Origin: JAJNPS01 sp031378845
GTDB lineage: Bacteria; Pseudomonadota; Alphaproteobacteria; Rhodobacterales; Rhodobacteraceae
Reading direction: 5' to 3'
Assembly (NCBI GenBank): GCA_031378845.1
Contig: JANNES010000012.1
Location: 62,001-126,000 of the forward strand
DNA length: 64,000 bases
Numbering within the stretch: position 1 is the stretch's first letter; every line of letters begins with the position of its first letter. Positions 50,246-59,214 of this stretch are shown in pieces. Position numbers and translations under genes: made by a program. The notes below the pieces were generated by a model. The model had not been told where the DNA came from and did no database searches. It was given only the letters and a program-made list of their open reading frames with translations.

Positions 50246-51478
50246 ATGACCAAGATGACCCTGCAAGACAAGCTCGCCATCCTGTCGGACGCGGCTAAAT
50301 ATGATGCGTCCTGCGCCTCTTCGGGGGGCGAAAAGCGGGATTCGCGCAAGGGCGGGCTTGGGTCGTCGGGTGGCAGTGGCATTTGTCACGCCTACACGCC
50401 TGACGGGCGCTGCATTTCGCTGCTCAAGATCCTGATGACCAATTTCTGCATCTTTGATTGCGCCTATTGCATCAACCGGGTGTCATCAAATGTCGAACGG
50501 GCGCGGTTCTCGGTTGAAGAGGTCGTAACCCTGACGCTGGAGTTTTACCGGCGCAATTACATCGAGGGGCTGTTTTTGTCATCCGGCATCATCCGCTCGC
50601 CCGATCAGACCATGGCCGACATGGTGCGCATCGCGCAAACCCTGCGCGAGGAACATGGTTTTCGGGGCTACATCCACCTCAAGACAATCCCCGATGCATC
50701 ACCGGACCTGATCCGCGCGGCGGGGCTATATGCCGACCGGCTGTCGATCAATGTCGAGTTGCCGCAGGATGCCACCCTGCGCAAGTTCGCGCCTGAGAAG
50801 CGCCCCGAAACCATCCGCGCCACAATGGCGCAGGTCCGGTTGGAGGGGGAGGCCGCCAAAGAGCTGTCACACACCGGCAAAAAGGCACCGCGTTTCGCCC
50901 CTGCCGGGCAAAGCACGCAGATGATCATCGGCGCGGATGGCACGGATGACGTGACTGTCCTGAAAAGTGCGACCCGGCTTTATACCGGCTATAAATTGAG
51001 GCGGGTGTATTATTCGGCGTTTTCACCCATCCCCGATGCCTCGGCGCTGCTGCCGCTGGTTCAGCCACCGCTGCTGCGCGAACATCGGCTGTATCAGGCG
51101 GACTGGCTGTTGCGGTTTTACGGATTCAGCGCCGAAGAGATTGCGACCGGGGCCACCGCCGGGCACCTGGACCTTGATCTAGACCCGAAACTGGCCTGGG
51201 CCTTGCAACACCGCGGCCTGTTTCCGCTGGATGTGAACATGGCCGGCCGCGAGATGTTGTTGCGCGTGCCGGGCTTTGGCACCCGCACGGTAGACCGCAT
51301 CATCGCCGCCCGCCGCAACCGCAGCCTGCGCTACGAAGATCTGGTACGCATCGGCGCGTTGATGAAGAAAGCCAAGGCATTCATAACTATGCCCGGCTGG
51401 ACCCCCGGTGCCGCGACCGACAGCGCCAACTTGCGCGCGCGTTTTGCGCCGCCACCCGAGCAGTTGCGCCTGATTTGA
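50246..51478 (+). CDS. Putative DNA modification/repair radical SAM protein (UDG-linked type)
   Basis: 410 aa from the ATG at 50246 (another ATG at 50255). The N terminus LAILSDAAKYDASCASSG and the radical SAM CxxxCxxC motif (FCIFDCAYC, Cys68, 72 and 75) identify the family always found next to UdgX-type proteins. Near the C terminus LLRVPGFGTRTVDRIIAARRNRSLRYEDLVRIG is a helix-hairpin-helix that would bind DNA. The reaction is unknown. The stop overlaps the start of the next gene, and the promoter carries a LexA box, so damage induction is very likely. Confidence 0.9.
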   Translation: MTKMTLQDKLAILSDAAKYDASCASSGGEKRDSRKGGLGSSGGSGICHAYTPDGRCISLLKILMTNFCIFDCAYCINRVSSNVERARFSVEEVVTLTLEFYRRNYIEGLFLSSGIIRSPDQTMADMVRIAQTLREEHGFRGYIHLKTIPDASPDLIRAAGLYADRLSINVELPQDATLRKFAPEKRPETIRATMAQVRLEGEAAKELSHTGKKAPRFAPAGQSTQMIIGADGTDDVTVLKSATRLYTGYKLRRVYYSAFSPIPDASALLPLVQPPLLREHRLYQADWLLRFYGFSAEEIATGATAGHLDLDLDPKLAWALQHRGLFPLDVNMAGREMLLRVPGFGTRTVDRIIAARRNRSLRYEDLVRIGALMKKAKAFITMPGWTPGAATDSANLRARFAPPPEQLRLI

Positions 51479-52920
51479 GTTATGCGGTAACCCTGCCTGA
51501 TCGTGGCACCTTTGACGCCTGGCGTGCGGCGGCGCGGATCGCAATTTCGCATCGCATTCCGCCGGACCAGATCAACTGGTCGGGCGGCGGCGGGCTGTTC
51601 GCGGCGGCGGCCTTGCCCGATGCTCCGGGTGCGCATCAGACGCGGGTAACGCAGGATTTCATAAAACTGGCCGGGTCGGTGATCTGGCACACCGCGGCCG
51701 AACGGCTGGCGCTGCTGTATCAGGCCCTGTGGCGCATGGACGGCCATGATGGCGCACCGATATCACAAGCCGATCCCCTCGGGCGCAGACTGCATCTGAT
51801 GGCGAAATCCGTCGGCCGCGACATCCACAAGATGCACGCTTTTGTGCGGTTCCGCGAATGCCCCGGCGATGGCCCACGCCGCCGTTTTGCCGCGTGGTTC
51901 GAACCCGAGCATAACACGCTGGAACCCGGAGCCAGCTTTTTCGCCAAGCGTTTCGCCGACATGGACTGGATGATTGCCACCCCGTGCCTGACCGCGCAGT
52001 TCCGCGATGGCCGCCTGACATTCGGCCCCGGTGGCACGCGGCCAGACCTGCCGGATGACGCATCCGAAGCGCTGTGGGCCACATATTTTGCCAATATTTT
52101 TAACCCCGCCCGCATCAAACTGGATGCGATGCGGTCGGAAATGCCTAAAAAATACTGGAAAAACCTGCCCGAAACCCGGCTGATCCCCGATATGCTGAAG
52201 GATGCCGAGGTGCGCGTACAGCGCATGCACGCGGCGGGCGCCACCGCTGCCTGGCCCGGTGCGGCAGCCATTTCGACCCGCTACCGCGCGACGATGGCGC
52301 GGCCCGCGGATTTGCTTGAGACATTGCAGGCGGCGCAGGCGGCTGCCACCCGGTGCCGACGCTGTGGGCTGTGCGAGACTGCGACGCAAACGGTCTGGGG
52401 CGAAGGAGACGCCGCCGCCGCATTGATGATTGTGGGCGAGCAACCGGGCGACCGCGAGGATCTGGCGGGCCGTCCGTTCGTCGGACCTGCGGGGCAACTG
52501 CTGCGCGAGGCGATGACCGCGGCGGCTATCGACCCGGCGCAGGTCTGGCTGACCAACGCCGTCAAGCACTTCAAATTCACCCCGCGCGGCAAGCAGCGCC
52601 TGCACCAATCCCCCGACCGGCAAGAGATTGAACACTGCCGCTGGTGGCTTGACCTCGAACTGGGCTTAGTCCGCCCGCGTGTCACCCTAGCGCTTGGCGC
52701 GTCAGCGGCCTTTGCGCTGACCGGCAATGCAGCACCGCTGGGCACCCGACGGGGCAAGGTGGAGACCGGACGACACGACGGGCCGGTGCTGATCACGTGG
52801 CACCCGGCCTACATTCTGCGGCTGACCGACCAAGGCCGGCAAGACCAGGCCAGACAGACGTTGATCGACGATCTGGGCGCAGCCTTTGGCATGGCAGATC
52901 GCCTCGGCCTTCAGGGTTAG
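51475..52920 (+). CDS. UdgX family uracil-DNA binding/glycosylase fusion
   Basis: 481 aa. The first about 270 residues are the SAM-linked DNA metabolism domain (WSGGGGLF, KSVGRDIHKMHAFVRFRE, YFANIFNPARIKLDAMRSEMPKKYWKNLPE). The C-terminal 200 are a family-4-like UDG with Fe-S cysteines in CRRCGLC and the loop VGEQPGDREDLAGRPFVGPAG. The insert GKQRLHQSP corresponds to the KRRIH loop of UdgX, whose His forms a covalent bond with DNA after uracil removal. TTG start at 51475 within the preceding stop. Works with the radical SAM protein upstream. Confidence 0.9.
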   Translation: MSYAVTLPDRGTFDAWRAAARIAISHRIPPDQINWSGGGGLFAAAALPDAPGAHQTRVTQDFIKLAGSVIWHTAAERLALLYQALWRMDGHDGAPISQADPLGRRLHLMAKSVGRDIHKMHAFVRFRECPGDGPRRRFAAWFEPEHNTLEPGASFFAKRFADMDWMIATPCLTAQFRDGRLTFGPGGTRPDLPDDASEALWATYFANIFNPARIKLDAMRSEMPKKYWKNLPETRLIPDMLKDAEVRVQRMHAAGATAAWPGAAAISTRYRATMARPADLLETLQAAQAAATRCRRCGLCETATQTVWGEGDAAAALMIVGEQPGDREDLAGRPFVGPAGQLLREAMTAAAIDPAQVWLTNAVKHFKFTPRGKQRLHQSPDRQEIEHCRWWLDLELGLVRPRVTLALGASAAFALTGNAAPLGTRRGKVETGRHDGPVLITWHPAYILRLTDQGRQDQARQTLIDDLGAAFGMADRLGLQG

Positions 52921-52927
52921 GCGCGAC

Positions 52928-54196
52928 GTGTGGCGGTTCCACATGGGTGGGATTGCGGTCAGTATCGCGGGCGGTGTGGTCGCAGGCGGCTTGCGGCAGT
53001 TGGCCGCCGGTCAGCGACCCGGACTGCCTGATCTGTTGCTGACACCGTCCAACGCGCGCCACCTGACAGCCGGGCTGTCGCACATGCGGGGGGCGGCGCT
53101 GAAGCTGGGCCAAATGCTGTCGATGGATACAGGCATACTCCTGCCGCCCCAACTGACCAGTATTCTTGCCAGTCTACGCGATGATGCAAAACATATGCCA
53201 CCCAAACAGTTGCAGGCCGGTCTTAATGCGGAATGGGGCGATGGGTGGCGCAAGCGGTTTTCGCAGTTCGATGTCCGCCCTTTTGCCGCGGCCTCGATCG
53301 GGCAGGTCCACCGCGCCCAAACGCTGGACGGGCGGGCCCTTGCGATCAAGGTACAATATCCTTGCGTGCGGGCCAGTATCGACAGCGATGTCGACAATAT
53401 CGCCGCCCTGATACGGCTGCCCGGTCTGCTGCCGCGCGGGATGGACATGGCCCCGCTGTTGCGTGCCGCCAAACAGCAGTTGCATGCCGAGGCGGATCAC
53501 GCCGCCGAGGCCGCACATCTGCATCGGTTTGGTGATTTTCTGGCGGAGTCTGACGGCTTTATCGTGCCACAGGTGCATCCCGACCTCTGCACCGGGCAGG
53601 TTCTGGCGATGACATATGTGCGCAGTCAGCCGGTCGATGTGCTGACCGAGGCGCCGCAAGATGTGCGCGACCGGGCGGCAGCGGCCCTGATCGACCTTGT
53701 GTTGCGGGAACTTTTCACGTTCCACGCCATGCAAACTGACCCAAACCTTGCCAACTACCGGGTCGAGCCCGCCACAGGCCGCATTGTCCTGCTGGATTTT
53801 GGTGCTGTACGGAGTATCGAGCCGGGGCTAAGCGCGACTTTCCGGGCGTTGATGAACGCAGGTCTTGCAGGAGCTGGCGACCAGGTTCGCAGCGCGATGC
53901 TGGACATCGGCTATTTTGGCGCTGACACCGCGCCACATCATCAGAACCTGATCCAGCGGATGTTTGAAACGGCAATCGTCCCGTTGCGGCAGGATGGCCC
54001 GTTTGATTTCGGGCAGTCCGACCTGCTGGAACGGCTACGCGATATGGGGTTGGCGATTGGCACGGACCGCGACCTGATGCATGTGCCCCCGGCCGAGACG
54101 TTGTTTTTGCATCGCAAGATCGGCGGGATGTATCTGCTGGCGGCCAAACTGCGCGCGCGCGTCAACCTGCGGACCCTTGTGGAACCGTACCGCTGA
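52928..54196 (+). CDS. ABC1/UbiB family atypical kinase
   Basis: About 422 aa. Family signatures in order: the KxGQ-type motif MRGAALKLGQMLSMD, AAASIGQVHRA (modified glycine loop), AIKVQYP (catalytic Lys), HAEADH, QTDPNLANYRV and LLDFGAVR (metal-binding DFG). ABC1/UbiB proteins bind ADP and act in ubiquinone and lipid homeostasis at the membrane. The start is uncertain: GTG 52928 has a weak AGG; ATG 52943 and an upstream ATG at 52886 inside udgX are alternatives. It lies 7 nt after udgX and so is probably co-transcribed in the SOS-led unit. Confidence 0.88.
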   Translation: MWRFHMGGIAVSIAGGVVAGGLRQLAAGQRPGLPDLLLTPSNARHLTAGLSHMRGAALKLGQMLSMDTGILLPPQLTSILASLRDDAKHMPPKQLQAGLNAEWGDGWRKRFSQFDVRPFAAASIGQVHRAQTLDGRALAIKVQYPCVRASIDSDVDNIAALIRLPGLLPRGMDMAPLLRAAKQQLHAEADHAAEAAHLHRFGDFLAESDGFIVPQVHPDLCTGQVLAMTYVRSQPVDVLTEAPQDVRDRAAAALIDLVLRELFTFHAMQTDPNLANYRVEPATGRIVLLDFGAVRSIEPGLSATFRALMNAGLAGAGDQVRSAMLDIGYFGADTAPHHQNLIQRMFETAIVPLRQDGPFDFGQSDLLERLRDMGLAIGTDRDLMHVPPAETLFLHRKIGGMYLLAAKLRARVNLRTLVEPYR

Positions 54197-54269
54197 CACG
54201 TGGCCGCAGCCCATTGATATCGCGTGCGGGCGGCACATCCTTCATGGCCATGCATTGGAAACGGCCCAG

Positions 54270-55490
54270 ATGACCCAGAACCTTATTGCCACCCGCACGG
54301 CTGGATTGGCCGCGATGCAGGCCTTTGTCCCCGTGATGGGACGCCGCTATGCCAACGGACGCAACTACGACAACGGGCCGGGTGGCCACAACGCCGTGTC
54401 GGTGCTGTCGCCTTATGTGCGGCGACGCTTGGTGACCGAGCAGGAACTGGTGGCGGCGGCGTTGCAGGCACATGGGCCGGAACAGGCGGAAAAGTTCATC
54501 GAAGAAGTTATCTGGCGCGGCTACTTCAAGGGCTGGCTGGAACGGCGCCCGCAGGTCTGGACCAGCTACACCCAAGGGCTGGCCGCCGATCTGGCCGCAC
54601 TGGACCGCGACCGCCGCCTGCGCCGCGATGTCACCCGCGCGATGGACGGCCAGACCGGGCTGGACTGTTTTGATACCTGGGCCGAGGAATTGGTTGAAAC
54701 CGGTTATCTGCACAACCACGCCCGGATGTGGTTTGCGTCGATCTGGATTTTCACGTTGGGCCTGCCGTGGCGTCTGGGTGCGGATTTCTTTTACCGGCAT
54801 CTGCTGGACGGTGACGCCGCATCAAACACGTTGGGTTGGCGTTGGGCGGCTGGGCTGCACACCCGCGGCAAGCCATATCCGGCGGTGGCGTCGAACATCA
54901 CCACCTTTACAAACGGGCGCTTTGCCCCGCGCACCAGCGATCTGGCAGATGTCGTGCAGGGGTTGGAGGCCTCCGAGCCGGACGGCCTGCCCGGCGTGCT
55001 GCCCCTGCGTGCGATTGACGCGCCGCAGCCGGGCAGGCCCACGGCGCTGCTGATCACGGATGAGGATTGCCGGATCGAGGATTTCGATACTGCGGGCTTT
55101 GATATCCGCATCGCCGCAACGCTCGGCGCCAGCCACTTGCGCTCGCCCTTGCCGGTGGCCGACGCCGTGGTGCGGTTTGAAAATGACGCGCTGATCGATA
55201 CTGCGACCCGCGCCGGGGTCACGCCGGTGCCATTGCGGGCCGATCACCCGGATGTGCTGGCGAAATGGGCGGTGGCGGCCGGGGCCACGCAGATTGTGAC
55301 GCCCTATGTCACCCGTGGGCCGCTGCACGATTGGCTGGCGGAGGCCGCACCGTTCCTTGCCGCCCGTGGCATCACGTTTTGCGAATGGCGGCGCGACTGG
55401 GACAGCGTGATCTGGCCGCATGCGACGGCAGGCTTTTTCAAGGTCAAGCAACACATCCCCGGAATCCTTGCGCAAATGGCAGTCACGTGA
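54270..55490 (+). CDS. Photolyase-like protein with FAD domain first and alpha/beta domain last
   Basis: 406 aa from the ATG at 54270. The first about 260 residues resemble the photolyase/cryptochrome FAD domain: MGRRYANGRNYDNGPGGHNAVSVLSPYVRRRLVTEQELV, FIEEVIWRGYFKGWLERRP, TGLDCFDTWAEELVETGYLHNHARMWFASIWIFTLGLPWRLGADFFYRHLLDGDAASNTLGWRWAAGLHTRGK. The part normally N-terminal, a Rossmann-like antenna domain, seems to follow it (TALLITDEDCRIEDFD...WAVAAGATQIVTPYVTRGPLHDWLAEAAPFLAARGITFCEWRRDWD). So the order looks permuted. Activity on DNA is unknown. Confidence 0.85.
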   Translation: MTQNLIATRTAGLAAMQAFVPVMGRRYANGRNYDNGPGGHNAVSVLSPYVRRRLVTEQELVAAALQAHGPEQAEKFIEEVIWRGYFKGWLERRPQVWTSYTQGLAADLAALDRDRRLRRDVTRAMDGQTGLDCFDTWAEELVETGYLHNHARMWFASIWIFTLGLPWRLGADFFYRHLLDGDAASNTLGWRWAAGLHTRGKPYPAVASNITTFTNGRFAPRTSDLADVVQGLEASEPDGLPGVLPLRAIDAPQPGRPTALLITDEDCRIEDFDTAGFDIRIAATLGASHLRSPLPVADAVVRFENDALIDTATRAGVTPVPLRADHPDVLAKWAVAAGATQIVTPYVTRGPLHDWLAEAAPFLAARGITFCEWRRDWDSVIWPHATAGFFKVKQHIPGILAQMAVT

Positions 55491-56422
55491 TCCATGTCGC
55501 GATCATCGGGTCCGGGATCACCGGGTTGGTCTGTGCGCGGCGTCTGCTGGCGGGCGGCTTGCAGCCGGTGCTGTTCGACAAGGGGCGCGGGATGGGTGGG
55601 CGCATCGCCACCCGCCGGGTCGAGGGGCAGCAGTTCGACCATGGTGCACAATATGTGACGGCAAAAGGTGCAGCGTTCGTGGCGGTGCTGCGCGACCTCG
55701 CGGCGTCGGGCCATGCCGCACTGTGGGCAAAAGACGGCGACCGCGCAAAAACCGTCGGAACCCCTGGCATGTCTGCGTTGGCCAAAGGGTTGGGCGCAGG
55801 GCTGGATATCCGCCAGAATGCACAGGTTACGGGGGTTGTTCGCGCGAAAGGTGGCTGGCTTTTGCGCGTGGGCAATGCCGAACATCTGGCCGAACGGGTG
55901 GTCATCACGGTGCCTGCGCCGCAGGTGGCGGGGCTGTTGGGCGTGGATCATCCGTTGGTCGGCCCGCTGGCTGGGGTGCGGCTTGACCCTTGTCTGACGC
56001 TGATGGCGGCGATCAAGGCTCCTGCCCCGTTCATAACCCGCAAAGATCCCGATGATCCATTGACGTGGATCGCGCAAGATAGCAGCAAGCCGGGTCGGCC
56101 TGACGGCAATGCTGTGGCTTGGGTGGCGCAGGCAGGGCTTTCGTTTAGCGAACGGCACCTGGAAAAAGATTCTGCGCAGATTACCGCGCTGATGCTGCCC
56201 CTGCTATTTGATCGCCTCGGCGCAGCGGCAGGCGCCGTGACCTATGCCGCCGCCCACCGCTGGCGTTATGCCCGCGTCACCGTGCCGTTGGGTCAACCGT
56301 TCCTGCGTGTTGCGGACGCCACGCTGTACCTCGGCGGCGACTGGTGTATCGGCCCACGCATCGAGGCGGCCTGGACCAGCGGCACCGCACTGGCCGACGA
56401 CCTGTTGGCGCGCGTGCAATGA
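55487..56422 (+). CDS. FAD-dependent amine-oxidase/renalase-like oxidoreductase
   Basis: 311 aa from GTG 55487 overlapping the photolyase-like stop. HVAIIGSGITGLVCARRLLAGGLQPVLFDKGRGMGGRIATRR is a complete dinucleotide-binding motif plus the GRxATR signature of the renalase-like branch. It is followed by QFDHGAQYVTAKG and, near the end, ATLYLGGDWCIGPRIEAAWTSGTALADDLL (FAD pyrophosphate contact). Substrate unknown; in several proteobacteria such genes neighbour photolyases. The stop overlaps the next ATG. Confidence 0.88.
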   Translation: MIHVAIIGSGITGLVCARRLLAGGLQPVLFDKGRGMGGRIATRRVEGQQFDHGAQYVTAKGAAFVAVLRDLAASGHAALWAKDGDRAKTVGTPGMSALAKGLGAGLDIRQNAQVTGVVRAKGGWLLRVGNAEHLAERVVITVPAPQVAGLLGVDHPLVGPLAGVRLDPCLTLMAAIKAPAPFITRKDPDDPLTWIAQDSSKPGRPDGNAVAWVAQAGLSFSERHLEKDSAQITALMLPLLFDRLGAAAGAVTYAAAHRWRYARVTVPLGQPFLRVADATLYLGGDWCIGPRIEAAWTSGTALADDLLARVQ

Positions 56423-57240
56423 TCACTGACCCCCGTATCGCCCGGCTGCTGACGCTGATCCTTGCGGCAGTCTTCCCACCGCGTGGGATCGGGCGCATCG
56501 CGCTGGCGCTTGGGCTGGGTGTGCTGTGCCACGGACTGTTTGCCGTGGCAGTGCTGGCAATGATCGTCGCCATGTTTTTTGGCCTGAGCGAAAGCCTGGG
56601 CACTGTGCAATGGCCATGGGCGGCGCTGGCAAATCTGGCCCTGATCGTCCAATTCCCGCTTGGCCATTCGCTGCTGCTGACCGGGCGCGGCGGGCGGATC
56701 CTTGCGCGTCTGATGCCCGGCCCGCATGGGGCAACACTGGCCACGACCACCTATGCAATCATCGCCTCGGCGCAGCTGTTGGCGTTGTTTGCGCTGTGGA
56801 CACCGTCGGGCGTTGTCTGGTGGCGGGCCGACGGGGCAGCGTTCTGGGCGATCTCCGCCGCCTATGCAGCAAGCTGGCTGCTGCTGATCAAGGCCAGTTT
56901 TGACGCCGGGGCCGAGGTGCAGTCGGGCGCATTGGGCTGGATGTCTTTGTTGGCGCGGATCAGACCAGTGTTTCCCGACATGCCGACCCAAGGGCTGTTT
57001 CGGCTGATCCGTCAGCCGATCTATGTGGCCTTTGCGCTGACGCTGTGGACCGTGCCGGTCTGGACGCCGGACCAATTGGTGCTTGCGGTCTGCTATTCCG
57101 GCTATTGCCTCGCTGCCCCACGGCTCAAGGAGCGCCGCTTTGCCGCCCGCTACGGTGACAGGTTTCACCGCTACCGCGCCGCCGTGCCCTATGCATGGCC
57201 CCGCCTGACCCCTGCAAAGGACCACCCCGATGCGCAATGA
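56419..57240 (+). CDS. Integral membrane methyltransferase-family protein (NnrU/ICMT-like)
   Basis: 273 aa with about six or seven membrane helices. The N-terminal region (FFGLSESLGTVQWPWAALANLALIVQFPLGHSLLL) and the C-terminal RQPIYVAFALTLWTVPVWTPDQLVLAVCYSGYCLAAPRLKERRFAARYGDRFHRYRAAVPY match the phospholipid/isoprenylcysteine methyltransferase superfamily. In that superfamily the final segment binds S-adenosylmethionine (E-R-x-x-x-x-x-YGxxYxxY). The substrate is unknown. ATGA overlap with the previous gene and 11-nt overlap with the next. Confidence 0.78.
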   Translation: MITDPRIARLLTLILAAVFPPRGIGRIALALGLGVLCHGLFAVAVLAMIVAMFFGLSESLGTVQWPWAALANLALIVQFPLGHSLLLTGRGGRILARLMPGPHGATLATTTYAIIASAQLLALFALWTPSGVVWWRADGAAFWAISAAYAASWLLLIKASFDAGAEVQSGALGWMSLLARIRPVFPDMPTQGLFRLIRQPIYVAFALTLWTVPVWTPDQLVLAVCYSGYCLAAPRLKERRFAARYGDRFHRYRAAVPYAWPRLTPAKDHPDAQ

Positions 57241-57934
57241 CCTGACGATTTATGACAAGGTGGCGGACCAGTGGTGGTCGGACGAGTTGCGCTGGGTGCG
57301 GACGTTGAAAAACCTTGTGCCGGGCAGGCTGAAATGGTTCGACCGCCACATCGACTGGTCGGACCGCGATGTGCTCGATCTGGGTTGCGCCGGGGGGTTC
57401 ATGGCCGAGGCGATGGCCGCGCGGGGTGCACGCGTGACGGGCATCGACCCCGCAGCCGGGGCGATTGACGCGGCGCGTGCCCACGCGCGCGCGAGTGGGT
57501 TGCGCATCGGCTACGATGTCGGGGCGGGTGAGGCGCTGCCTTACACAGATGCGGTCTTTGATGCTGTGGTGTGCGTTGATGTGCTGGAACATGTGGCCGA
57601 TCTGGACCAGGTGTTGGCGCAGGTAGCACGCGTTTTGCGCCCTGGCGGTTTGTTCCTGTTCGACACGATCAACCGCAACCCGCTGGCCCGTTTTGCCACC
57701 ATCACGGTGGCCGAAGACCTTTTGCGCCTGTTGCCACGCGGCACCCATGACCCTGCGATGTTCATCAAACCGCGCGAATTGCGACACGCGATTCAGGGGG
57801 CGGGTCTTGTGCCCGGCCCTGTGACAGGACTTGGGCCGCGCGGCGTCAACAGACGGCTGGACCTGACGTTCGGCCCCCTGCCGCTGACTGCCGTGCTGTA
57901 CATGGGGATCGCGCGCAAACCCGGTGGCACGTGA
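57230..57934 (+). CDS. Class I SAM-dependent methyltransferase (UbiG-like)
   Basis: 234 aa. NDLTIYDKVADQWW at the start and VLDLGCAGGFMAEAMAARGARVTGIDPAAGAIDAARAHA (motif I and post-I) are very like UbiG, as are DAVVCVDVLEHVADLDQVLAQVARVLRPGGLFLFDTINR and the late AMFIKPREL. UbiG O-methylates ubiquinone precursors. This may be a paralogue rather than the main UbiG, since it sits in a repair/flavoprotein cluster. No operon link to other ubi genes apart from the ABC1-type kinase. Confidence 0.85.
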   Translation: MRNDLTIYDKVADQWWSDELRWVRTLKNLVPGRLKWFDRHIDWSDRDVLDLGCAGGFMAEAMAARGARVTGIDPAAGAIDAARAHARASGLRIGYDVGAGEALPYTDAVFDAVVCVDVLEHVADLDQVLAQVARVLRPGGLFLFDTINRNPLARFATITVAEDLLRLLPRGTHDPAMFIKPRELRHAIQGAGLVPGPVTGLGPRGVNRRLDLTFGPLPLTAVLYMGIARKPGGT

Positions 57935-58146
57935 TGGGCGGTGCAATCGACGATGCCGCCACCATCAGTGAAATAATCGAAATGGCGCTGAGCGACCACA
58001 CGAGCTTTGCCCAGATCCGCGCGCTGCACGGGCTTTCTCCCGATCAGGTCAAGGCGCTGATGCGCACCCATCTGGCGCAGCGCAGTTATCGCGCCCGGCG
58101 CAAGCGCGTGCGGCAGTTCGGGGATCGGCGGGCGGTTTACAAGTGA
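57934..58146 (+). CDS. DUF2805 (TIGR03643 family) small basic protein
   Basis: 70 aa from the ATG at 57934 (TGATG junction with the methyltransferase stop). ISEIIEMALSDHTSFAQIRALHGLSPDQVKALMRTHLAQRSYRARRKRVR is the whole DUF2805 motif, a helix-turn-helix-like fold. Members are commonly encoded next to photolyase genes. Function unknown. Last gene of the SOS-led unit. Confidence 0.85.
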   Translation: MGGAIDDAATISEIIEMALSDHTSFAQIRALHGLSPDQVKALMRTHLAQRSYRARRKRVRQFGDRRAVYK

Positions 58147-58469
58147 AGTCCGTGTCGGGGTCATGCCATCCGGATGGACCGGGCGCTGCCAGCTAGCGTG
58201 CGGCCCGGCCGCTGGAGCGATGAAACCGGTCGCGCCTGTGCTGCGGGCCTGAACGCTGCACGTGCATCGCCACCGCCGCACAACGCAGCACGACGACGGC
58301 GACGGTGTTGGGTCGCCTTTCATCGGCCAGTCTGAGGTTGCGACAAGAAGGAAAGTGACGGTTCAGTGGTCCATTTGGCGTGCTTGATCTGCGGCACAAC
58401 CAGTCCATATCTCACTTGGCAGCAGGGTGTGTGACTTCGGCCAAGGCACCGCAGAACAACGCAGAGGCG
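58147..58469. other. Intergenic region before the SDR-photolyase unit
   Basis: No gene seen. TGATC at 58386-58390 followed 18 bp later by TATCTC could be an RpoE/ChrR-type promoter, since phrB genes in Rhodobacter belong to that regulon, but the match is too loose to call. Confidence 0.3.
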
Positions 58470-59201
58470 GTGGTGGCAGGCAAGGTCTTGATCTGGGGCG
58501 GTTCGGGGGGGATCGGTGCGGCAACGGCCCGGGCCTTGGCTGCAAAAGGCTATGCAGTGCATTTGGTTGGGCGCGATAGGTCCAGGCTGGATGCGTTGGC
58601 TGAGGAGCTGGGGTGCGCCACCAGCCACGCGGATGTCGAGGACGACACGGCATTTGCGCGCGTCAGCGCAGATATTGCCGGGCCGCTGGCAGGGCTTGTC
58701 TATTCGGTCGGCAGCATCAATCTGCGCCCTCTGTCTCGGTTGACCACGGCAGATTTTACCCGCGATTTCAGGTTGAATGCGCTGGCAGCAGCGCTGGCGG
58801 TACAGGCCGCGCTCCCCGCGCTGAAGGCCGCGCCCGGGACGGCGTCTGTTGTGCTGTTTTCTTCGGTGGCGGTGGCCCAGGGATTTGCAGCACATGCCTC
58901 GATATCGATGGCAAAAGGCGCCGTGGAGGGGCTGACGCGTGCGCTTGCTGCCGAACTTGCCCCAAAGATCCGTGTCAACGCCATTGCGCCGTCCCTGACC
59001 GACACGGCTTTGGCGTCTGGCCTGACCAGCAATCCCCAAATGGCGGCTTCGATCGCGCAAATGCACGCGCTCCAGCGGCTTGGCCAACCCGGCGACATTG
59101 CGGCAATTGCCGCGTTCTTGATATCCGACCAGGCCGATTGGATTTCGGGCCAGGTGATCGGCGTGGATGGCGGGCGCTCGCGCCTTCGCGTCAAGGGCTG
59201 A
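58470..59201 (+). CDS. Short-chain dehydrogenase/reductase with atypical active site
   Basis: About 243 aa from a GTG (58470 or 58473) with AGAGG just upstream; the longer frame to 58380 lacks conservation. The cofactor motif is GGSGGIGAATARALAAKG, with NAG replaced by SVGS. The usual catalytic Tyr-x-x-x-Lys reads Ile-Ser-Met-Ala-Lys (HASISMAKGAVEGL), so the Tyr is missing. QRLGQPGDIAAIAAFLISDQADWISGQVIGVDGG is a normal SDR end. It may be a divergent or non-catalytic SDR. It lies directly upstream of DUF2256 and the Fe-S photolyase. Confidence 0.87.
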   Translation: MVAGKVLIWGGSGGIGAATARALAAKGYAVHLVGRDRSRLDALAEELGCATSHADVEDDTAFARVSADIAGPLAGLVYSVGSINLRPLSRLTTADFTRDFRLNALAAALAVQAALPALKAAPGTASVVLFSSVAVAQGFAAHASISMAKGAVEGLTRALAAELAPKIRVNAIAPSLTDTALASGLTSNPQMAASIAQMHALQRLGQPGDIAAIAAFLISDQADWISGQVIGVDGGRSRLRVKG

Positions 59202-59214
59202 CGTGGGGGCTGAC

